Shown: piece by piece, positions 58,686 through 64,000 of the stretch
How the letters are laid out: each line of letters starts with the position of its first letter
Numbering within the stretch: the stretch's first letter is position 1
Assembly: GCA_947631085.1 (NCBI GenBank)
Contig: CANRJY010000004.1
Coordinates: forward strand, 104,579 to 168,578
DNA length: 64,000 nt
Direction of reading: 5' to 3'
Origin: an uncultured Clostridia bacterium
GTDB taxonomy: Bacteria > Bacillota > Clostridia > UBA1381
The notes under the pieces: model-generated
Told to the model about the DNA's origin: nothing
Databases searched by the model: none
Seen by the model: the letters and a program-made list of their open reading frames with translations, nothing else
Program-made: the position numbers and the translations under genes

Positions 58686-59912
58686 TTGGCAATTCACGTT
58701 ATAGACGAGGCGAAGCGCTGTCTCAACTGTAAAAAGCCTATGTGCCGCGAGGGCTGTCCCATTCACACTCCTATACCGGATATGATACATACATTTCTCG
58801 AAGGCGATATAAACGAAGCGGGCAGAATGTTGTTTGAAAACAATCCCATGTCTATGATATGCTCGCTGATATGCAACCACGAAAACCAGTGCGAGGGTCA
58901 CTGCGTCCTGGGGCGCAAGGGCTCGCCGGTACATATAAGCTCGATTGAAAACTATATTTCCGACTATTATTTCGACAGGCTGAAATTCCCGCCCGTTGAG
59001 AAAAACGGTATGAAAGCGGGCATTATCGGCTCGGGTCCGGCGGGAATTACAATCGCGCTGATACTCGCGCGGCGCGGCTACGACATAACGATATTCGAAT
59101 CGCGAGAGAGAATAGGCGGCGTGTTGCAATACGGCATTCCGGAGTTCCGTCTGCCGAAAACGATACTCGCGCGTTACAAGAGAAAGCTGTGGGAAATGGG
59201 AATTAAAATCCGCCCGAACACGTCGATCGGCATGACGATAGGCATTGACGATATGTTCCGCGACGGCTACAGCGCTATATTTATCGGAACGGGCGTATGG
59301 AAACCGAACACGCTCCATATCAAGGGCGAAACGCTCGGAAACGTGCATTTCGCGATAAACTATCTCACGAACCCCAGCGTTTACCGTCTCGGCGAAAGCC
59401 TTAACATTATCGGCGCGGGCAACTCGGCTATGGACGTTGCGCGTACGGCGCTTCGTCACGGCGTACGTCAGGTCACGGTATTCTCGCGGAGCGACCACTT
59501 GGCGGCAAGTCCGCATGAGGTGGAATACGCGAAGATCGACGGCGTGGAATTTGTTGTTCATGTAGAGCCGACGGAAATCGTTGACGACGGCGTTTATTTC
59601 GTTGAGCTTGACTGCGACGGTCACGGCAATCTTTCGCCGATACGCGGCACGGAAAAGCTGTATCCCGCCGATTCGACGATTATTGCGATAAGTCAGGGAC
59701 CGCAGAACAGAATAGTTTCGACAACGAGCGGTCTTGACGTAAACGAGCGCGGCTTGCTTGTAACAAACACCTTCGGCGAAACGACACGCGACGGTATTTT
59801 CGCCTCGGGCGACGTTGTGCGCGGCGCGAAAACCGTTGTAGAGGCGGTTGCGTACTCGAAGCAAGTCGCGGACGCGATGGACAAATATATGAGAGAGCTG
59901 GGTGATTCATGA
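58686..59912 (+). CDS. GltD-like NAD(P)-dependent flavoprotein oxidoreductase
   Basis: A 408-residue iron-sulfur flavoprotein of the glutamate synthase small subunit/NfnB type. N-terminal Fer4 domain with CLNCKKPMCREGCPIHTPI and CSLICNHENQCEGHCVLG cysteines; FAD motif IIGSGPAGITIALILARRG near residue 118; NAD(P) motif NIIGAGNSAMDVARTALRHG near 250; a C-terminal GD motif FASGDVVRG. No large glutamate synthase subunit lies nearby, so it is probably a stand-alone oxidoreductase. The likely start is TTG 58686 (AAAGGA 10 nt upstream). Overlaps ade by ATGA. Confidence 0.82.
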   Translation: MAIHVIDEAKRCLNCKKPMCREGCPIHTPIPDMIHTFLEGDINEAGRMLFENNPMSMICSLICNHENQCEGHCVLGRKGSPVHISSIENYISDYYFDRLKFPPVEKNGMKAGIIGSGPAGITIALILARRGYDITIFESRERIGGVLQYGIPEFRLPKTILARYKRKLWEMGIKIRPNTSIGMTIGIDDMFRDGYSAIFIGTGVWKPNTLHIKGETLGNVHFAINYLTNPSVYRLGESLNIIGAGNSAMDVARTALRHGVRQVTVFSRSDHLAASPHEVEYAKIDGVEFVVHVEPTEIVDDGVYFVELDCDGHGNLSPIRGTEKLYPADSTIIAISQGPQNRIVSTTSGLDVNERGLLVTNTFGETTRDGIFASGDVVRGAKTVVEAVAYSKQVADAMDKYMRELGDS

Positions 59913-61558
59913 TGAAAAATTTAATTGACGCGGCTATGGGGCGGACCGAGCCTGATTTAGTGCTTAAAAACTGCCGCATTGTCAACGTTTTTTCGGGTGA
60001 AATCGAGCGCGGCGACATAGCCGTGAAGGACGGATATATCTGCGGCGTCGGCGAATACAGCGGCGCGAACGAAACGGATTTGGGCGGACAATATGTGCTT
60101 CCCGGTCTTATTGACGCGCATATGCACATTGAGTCGTCAATGGTAACGCCGCAGGAATACGCGAAGGCGGCTGTGCCGAAGGGCGTTACGACGGTCATGG
60201 CTGATCCGCACGAGATAACGAACGTATGCGGCGAAGCGGGACTTAAGTTTATGCAAAAATGCGCGGAGGGTCTGCCGCTCGACATCAATTTCATGCTCCC
60301 CTCATGCGTACCCGCCGCTCCCTCGGAGCACTCCGGCGCTGTTCTGACCGCCGCCGACACCGCTCGGCTCGCTCCCGATTTTTACGGTATAGGCGAGATG
60401 ATGAACTATCCCGGAATAGTAAATGCGGACGGGGAAACTCTCGGAAAGCTCGTAAAGCCCATCAGAGACGGTCACGCGCCTATGCTTTCGGGAAACAGTC
60501 TTGACGCGTACCTGTGCGCCAGAATAAAAACCGACCACGAATGCGGCAACATCGAAGAAATGAAGGAAAAACTCGGCAAGGGAATGTATATTTTAATGCG
60601 CGACGGCACTCTCTCGCGCGACGTAGCGCGTCTTGTCGGCGGGCTTACCGCGCGCAATATGCGACGCTGTATGTTCTGCACCGACGATTTATTTGTGGGC
60701 GCGGTTTCGGAGCGCGGAAGCATATCAGCGTGCGTAAGAAAGGCGATCTCGCTCGGTATAGAGCCGATCGACGCGATAACAATGGCGACGCTCAACGCCG
60801 CCGAATGTTACAGAATGTATAACAAGGGCGCGGTCGCACCGTCTTATATCGCCGACCTCGTTGTATCGGAGGATCTGGAGCTTACGAAAATAACGCGCGT
60901 CTATAAAAACGGCGTTCTTGCCGCGGAAAACGGAAAAGCGCTGTTTGAAACGAAGCCCGTGAAGGACGAGACTGTTCTGAACACCGTGCATCTCCCGAAA
61001 ATCGACGAGAGCTTCTTCGCGTTCACTACGAAAACAAAGGAATTTACCGCGATCGAGCTCATTCCCGAGTCGATAATAACGAAGAAAACAACCGCGAATA
61101 TGTCGGATAATTTATCAAAAATATGTGTTATCGAGCGTCACCATAATTTAGGAACAAAGGGCTTCGGCTTCGTGACGAACTACGGCATAAAAAACGGCGC
61201 AATAGCGACCTCGGTCGGTCACGACTCGCACAATATAGCCGTGATAGGCGACAACGACCGCGACATGGCGGCAGCCGTAAACGCGCTCGGCAAAACGGGC
61301 GGCATCGCGGTTGTACAAAACGGCGCGGTTATCGAATTTCTGCCGCTTGAAATAGCGGGCTTGATGTCACTGAAATCGGCTGAGGAAGCCGCAAAAATCC
61401 ACGCGCGTCTTGACGACGCCGCGAAAAAAGTCGGCGTAACCGACGGAGTAGATCCGTTTTTATCACTCTCGTTCCTCCCGCTTCCGGTAATCCCCGAAAT
61501 ACGCGTAACCGACAGCGGACTGTTTGACGTGACAAAATTTGAATTTTTGGAAATATAA
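59909..61558 (+). CDS. ade: Adenine deaminase
   Basis: A 549-residue amidohydrolase converting adenine to hypoxanthine and ammonia in purine salvage or degradation. Metal motif LIDAHMHIESSM near residue 70, PHEITNVCGEAG near 95, HAPMLSG near 185 and ATLNAAECYRMYNKG near 290, plus the C-terminal Ade domain (RHHNLGTKGFGFVTNYGIKN). Typical length. Translationally coupled to the GltD-like gene, suggesting that both serve purine-derived nitrogen or redox use. Confidence 0.95.
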   Translation: MMKNLIDAAMGRTEPDLVLKNCRIVNVFSGEIERGDIAVKDGYICGVGEYSGANETDLGGQYVLPGLIDAHMHIESSMVTPQEYAKAAVPKGVTTVMADPHEITNVCGEAGLKFMQKCAEGLPLDINFMLPSCVPAAPSEHSGAVLTAADTARLAPDFYGIGEMMNYPGIVNADGETLGKLVKPIRDGHAPMLSGNSLDAYLCARIKTDHECGNIEEMKEKLGKGMYILMRDGTLSRDVARLVGGLTARNMRRCMFCTDDLFVGAVSERGSISACVRKAISLGIEPIDAITMATLNAAECYRMYNKGAVAPSYIADLVVSEDLELTKITRVYKNGVLAAENGKALFETKPVKDETVLNTVHLPKIDESFFAFTTKTKEFTAIELIPESIITKKTTANMSDNLSKICVIERHHNLGTKGFGFVTNYGIKNGAIATSVGHDSHNIAVIGDNDRDMAAAVNALGKTGGIAVVQNGAVIEFLPLEIAGLMSLKSAEEAAKIHARLDDAAKKVGVTDGVDPFLSLSFLPLPVIPEIRVTDSGLFDVTKFEFLEI

Positions 61559-61560
61559 AA

Positions 61561-61585
61561 AAGCTGCCGTAAGGCAGCTTTTTTT
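61561..61585 (+). terminator. Terminator of ade
   Basis: Eight-bp stem AAGCTGCC / GGCAGCTT, GTAA loop, T7. Confidence 0.88.
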
Positions 61586-61671
61586 AAGCCTTTACATGCG
61601 TTTTTGTTATAGACTCTGTATACGCGTTCCCCCATAATATGCGTTTATGTTAGACAGAATATGTAAGATGC

Positions 61672-61700
61672 AAAAACAGCGCCGTTAGGACGCTGTTTTT
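61672..61700 (-). terminator. Terminator of the stalk/LRR surface gene
   Basis: Ten-bp stem AAAAACAGCG / CGCTGTTTTT; U5 on the minus strand. Confidence 0.78.
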
Positions 61701-61723
61701 GTTTGGGATTATTACTTTATCGA

Positions 61724-62596
61724 TTATTGTGTTATAGACACCGTTTGATTTTCTTCGTCCCAATTTACGGTTGCACCGAGACTTTCCGATATGGCCCTTA
61801 TCGGAACGAGTGTTCTGTCGTTTTGAATAAATGCAGGAACATCAAGCACTATTTCTGTGTTATTTTTCTTCAGTATGTTGCTTCCTATCTGCAAAGATAT
61901 AGTTGTTGAACCCTTTGTTGCCGTTATAGTTTGCGTGTTTTCGTCCCAATTAATAGTCGCGCCGAGTTTTTCAAAAATCTTTCTCATAGGTACAACGGTT
62001 CGATTATCCTTTATAAAGGCGGGTTGGTCAAAAGCTACGCCCACTCTGTTAATAGTAACCTCAACGCCGTTGGCAAACGGAATCCCGTTTTGCTGCGCAT
62101 AACTTTCGGCATATGAGCCGGGGACTCCGTAAATCGTGCAGTTAGAATTTTGAAAAGAATTTACTATTTTCTTTACACTTTTAGGAACAAAGACATTTAA
62201 TAATTTCGGGCAATTATTGAATGATTCATTTATATATTCAATATTATTTTCAATATTTGCACATCTTAATTCCGGCAGATCGCTCCATAGTGAAATAGCT
62301 ACAATTTTCCACGGATTTGTATCTTCTGTTTCATGATTTTGAACATTTTCGAAATTCACTTCTTTATATATATCGTCGGCAAAAATTCCATCAAATTCCC
62401 AATATGCGATATAATCGGACTCGGCATAATTTGTGCCAAATATATCATTTAAGAATTCTGCCAAATAACACAGCATGGAATATGTGCTGCCGTCATCATT
62501 TTTCTTAATTCCGCTGTCTCCTCCACTGGCAAACGCTAACAGACTGCCGCCTGCAATCATTGTCGCAGCAATAATTGCCGCTATTGTTTTTTTCAT
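61724..62596 (-). CDS. Secreted protein with LRR-like region and copper-amine-oxidase-like stalk
   Basis: A 290-residue exported protein. Signal peptide (MKKTIAAIIAATMIAGGSLL, cleavage after AFA). Residues about 25-180: an LRR_5-like tail (NNCPKLLNVFVPKSVKKIVN, then YGVPGSYAESYAQQNGIPF, the usual closing motif of BspA-like repeats). Residues about 185-290: copper-amine-oxidase-like stalk with VGVAFDQPAFIKDNRTVVPM and FIQNDRTLVPIRAISESL. SD AAGGAGG. It is divergent from an XRE regulator, and its promoter spacer is a perfect palindrome. Confidence 0.8.
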   Translation of the reverse strand: MKKTIAAIIAATMIAGGSLLAFASGGDSGIKKNDDGSTYSMLCYLAEFLNDIFGTNYAESDYIAYWEFDGIFADDIYKEVNFENVQNHETEDTNPWKIVAISLWSDLPELRCANIENNIEYINESFNNCPKLLNVFVPKSVKKIVNSFQNSNCTIYGVPGSYAESYAQQNGIPFANGVEVTINRVGVAFDQPAFIKDNRTVVPMRKIFEKLGATINWDENTQTITATKGSTTISLQIGSNILKKNNTEIVLDVPAFIQNDRTLVPIRAISESLGATVNWDEENQTVSITQ

Positions 62597-62631
62597 TTTT
62601 TATTCCTCCTTGAATATTTTTTGATATACAT

Positions 62632-62660
62632 ATTATACTCAATATATTGAGTATTGTCAA
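62632..62660 (-). promoter_or_regulatory. Promoter of the stalk/LRR gene with embedded operator
   Basis: Minus strand TTGACA (62655-62660), 17 bp, TATAAT (62632-62637). The spacer is filled by the palindrome ATACTCAATATATTGAGTAT (62635-62654). Confidence 0.85.
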
Positions 62661-62672
62661 GAGGTTGAGTAT
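62635..62672. promoter_or_regulatory. XRE operator: perfect 20-bp palindrome plus third half-site
   Basis: ATACTCAATATATTGAGTAT (62635-62654) and TTGAGTAT again at 62665-62672. Binding would block the stalk/LRR promoter and probably also the XRE promoter. Confidence 0.8.
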
Positions 62673-62698
62673 GATAAAATAAAATTTGGTGATAAAAA

Positions 62699-62899
62699 AT
62701 GATTAGCTACAAACCATTTTATGAAACGTTACTGAAAAAGGGTTTGACCGAATATCATATGATTTTCAAAGAGGGTTTTTCCGCGAATACACTTCACAGA
62801 ATGAAGCACGGAGAAGCGATAAGCACAAAAACTCTCGACGCATTATGTTTCGCGCTTGACTGCGATGTTGCGGATATAATTGAACATATTAAGGAATAG
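62699..62899 (+). CDS. Small Cro/CI-type (HTH_26) regulator
   Basis: A 66-residue protein that is nearly all helix-turn-helix: MISYKPFYETLLKKGLTEYH, FSANTLHRMKHGEAISTKTL, DALCFALDCDVADIIEHIKE. YoaU/YozG-like small XRE family, often autorepressors. Divergent from the stalk/LRR gene and separated from it by the palindromic operator. ATG 62699 with GGTG upstream. Confidence 0.88.
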   Translation: MISYKPFYETLLKKGLTEYHMIFKEGFSANTLHRMKHGEAISTKTLDALCFALDCDVADIIEHIKE

Positions 62900-62931
62900 A
62901 AAAACAGCGTTCATTCGAAACGCTGTTTTTG
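62900..62931 (+). terminator. Terminator of the small XRE gene
   Basis: Stem AAAACAGCGTT / AACGCTGTTTT, 7-nt loop, T-tract. Confidence 0.85.
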
Positions 62932-63012
62932 TGTATGTTCAACGGAAGCGAGAGGGTGAGGAATTACGCGGATTTTCGCCATATTTGTGCGCTATGCGGA
63001 CGTTACCGATAA

Positions 63013-63180
63013 TTCAGCTTCGCGTATAATATAATACTCATTTAAGATCTTCCAATTTATAGATTCCAATTTGCTTCTTGGATTTAGTTTTCCATTACAA
63101 ATTCATTTGCCTGATGCGTCTCGGCTTGATTACTTCTTTTTGGTATAGTTTTTCATATCTATTGCCGTATTGCACGTCGC
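63013..63180 (-). pseudogene. Degenerate remnant of a tandem duplication (rhamnosidase tail + GNAT start)
   Basis: About 168 bp with roughly 90% identity to 63653-63818. On the minus strand it contains the last codons of a rhamnosidase-like gene (...CNTAIDMKNYTKKK, stop at 63130-63132), the intergenic segment, an ATG at 63041 and the start of a GNAT-like frame that is shifted by a 2-bp insertion and stops within a dozen codons. It explains the gap 62932-63217; nothing else is recognised there. Confidence 0.75.
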
Positions 63181-63217
63181 GTCATTTCTTCGCCGGATAT
63201 ATTGCCCCGGCTCTACC

Positions 63218-63679
63218 CTATATTTTCAACTTCAATTTCATTCCCTCGTGACTGTTTTCAAATCCAAGCCTTTTATAAAACCTATGTGCGTCTTTTCTTA
63301 CCTTATTGCTTGTCAACTGAACAATATTGCAGCCCTTTTCCTTAGCAAGATCAATAGCATAATTCATAAGCCGCGTTCCGATACCTGCGTTACGCCTGTC
63401 CTCGACCACACGAACGTTTTCTATCGTAGCACGCATACTGCCCATATATGATAAATACTGCGTAAAAGTTATTTGAAGATTACCTATTACATTTTCACCG
63501 TCACATATAACAAGCAGAATACTGTTTTTATCGTTACATATGTTATTGAACGCATCAATATAGCATCGCGGAAGCGGGTCTTTGTATAATTCCCGTCCGC
63601 TGCCGAGAGTGTCGTCAGCCATGAGCTTTACGATTTGAAGTAAATCCTTTTCTTCGGCTTCGCGTATAATAATATTCAT
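63218..63679 (-). CDS. GNAT-family N-acetyltransferase
   Basis: A 153-residue acetyl-CoA-dependent acetyltransferase. MNIIIREAEEKDLLQIVKLM at the start, motif A ENVRVVEDRRNAGIGTRLMNYA near residue 85 (R-x-x-x-G-I-G pyrophosphate loop) and KDAHRFYKRLGFENS at the C-terminal end. Substrate unknown. SD TGGAGGAT precedes ATG 63679. It sits between a rhamnosidase gene and a remnant of the same arrangement. Confidence 0.9.
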   Translation of the reverse strand: MNIIIREAEEKDLLQIVKLMADDTLGSGRELYKDPLPRCYIDAFNNICNDKNSILLVICDGENVIGNLQITFTQYLSYMGSMRATIENVRVVEDRRNAGIGTRLMNYAIDLAKEKGCNIVQLTSNKVRKDAHRFYKRLGFENSHEGMKLKLKI

Positions 63680-63818
63680 TTAAAATCCTCCAATTTATAG
63701 ATTCGTATTTGCTGCTTGGATTTAGTTTTCCATTACAAATTCATTTGTCTGCTGCGCCTCGGCTTGATTAATTCTTTTTGGTATAGTTTTTCATATCTAT
63801 TGCCGTATTGCAAGGCGC
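63653..63818. repeat. Direct repeat copy 2 (intact partner of 63013-63180)
   Basis: Spans the first codons of the GNAT gene, the intergenic gap and the last codons of the rhamnosidase gene. Offset from the first copy is 638-640 bp. Confidence 0.8.
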
Positions 63819-64000
63819 GGACGCCGTTATCGTGCCGTTTTCATATTTAACTTTTATTTTGCCGCGCACGCTGTTATATACACATTCAAATTCCGTTATA
63901 AACTCGCCGCACGAGGGAGAAATGGTTACCGTTTTGAACCCGTCGCCGCTTTTTATTCCCGCGATTTCGGTAAAGAACCACTCCATAATATGCCCCATCA
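63768..64000 (-). CDS. C-terminus of an alpha-L-rhamnosidase (GH78-like), 5' part outside window
   Basis: The frame is open to the right edge. The visible ~76 residues (GHIMEWFFTEIAGI, then GFKTVTISPSCGEFITEFEC, VRGKIKVKYENGTITA, ending NYTKKN) match the C-terminal beta-sandwich of GH78 alpha-L-rhamnosidases: the GxxMEWxxxxIAGI helix, then PGFKxxxIxP and the GxIxxxW strand. The enzyme would remove rhamnose from pectic or flavonoid glycans, in keeping with the rhamnogalacturonan lyase elsewhere in the window. Only a fragment is seen, so the assignment rests on a short stretch. Confidence 0.65.
   Translation of the reverse strand, partial: MGHIMEWFFTEIAGIKSGDGFKTVTISPSCGEFITEFECVYNSVRGKIKVKYENGTITASAPCNTAIDMKNYTKKN

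Noticed and set aside
1..64000. tRNA, rRNA, insertion sequence transposases or prophage genes
   Set aside because: None found on reading either strand; only the two short MITE-like elements suggest mobility.

Overview
The window looks like chromosomal DNA from a Gram-positive, anaerobic, plant-fibre-associated Clostridia member (Oscillospiraceae-type gut bacterium). This is inferred from AddAB instead of RecBCD, rpsF-ssb-rpsR, a YlmC/YmxH PRC-barrel protein, CdaA/CdaR, the [FeFe]-hydrogenase maturase HydF, SLH-domain surface proteins, a class B sortase with a cell-wall substrate, a Noc/ParB protein next to rsmG, and strong sigma-A promoters (TTGACA-17-TATAAT) with AGGAGG ribosome binding sites. 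I saw no rRNA, tRNA, phage, CRISPR array or transposase gene.

Layout. 1-6 kb: partial pyridoxal kinase, a compact two-RNA locus that looks like a par/Fst-type type I toxin-antitoxin, a MATE exporter, an SLH protein and nfo. 6-13 kb: a cell-wall-anchored giant VWA/LamG adhesin with its class B sortase. 13.2-15 kb: a 675-bp regulatory region, then a ThyX-like protein coupled to dihydrofolate reductase. 15-25.6 kb: mnmE, PHP, nrdR, ylmC and addBA, all on the minus strand. 25.6-34.2 kb: a secreted rhamnogalacturonan lyase and an 1827-residue BspA-type leucine-rich-repeat protein. 34.4-36.1 kb: an ArsR regulator, a DUF1294 protein and an orphan eutS-eutP pair. 36-45.5 kb: hslO, cdaA-cdaR, a copper-amine-oxidase-like/cohesin-like surface protein, hydF, a C39-like peptidase, glmM, rsmG, a structured RNA and a Noc/ParB gene. 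45.5-54.5 kb: polysaccharide deacetylase, rpsF-ssb-rpsR, XRE regulator, ftsH and a large S-layer protein. 54.5-64 kb: hisZ-hisG-hisA, a CDF exporter, a GltD-like flavoprotein with adenine deaminase, an autoregulated XRE/surface-protein pair, a GNAT gene and the C-terminus of an alpha-L-rhamnosidase.

Themes. Cell-surface and pectin-related functions recur: rhamnogalacturonan lyase, rhamnosidase, SLH proteins, an LRR protein and three proteins with copper-amine-oxidase-like stalk domains. Between ordinary housekeeping operons lie several non-coding devices: (i) the toxin/antisense locus at 0.95-1.23 kb; (ii) two nearly identical promoter-plus-leader RNA units at 13.8 kb and 47.5 kb with a compensatory base change; (iii) an independently promoted structured RNA upstream of the ParB-like gene; (iv) two copies of a 160-bp MITE-like inverted-repeat element, one supplying the stop codon of nfo and the other abutting the hisZ promoter; (v) three copies of a CAAAACA-ACAA-TGTTTTG palindrome. 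The type I toxin-antitoxin locus and the twin leader RNA are the best candidates for something not yet described. All functional assignments rest on reading motifs by eye; no database search was run.
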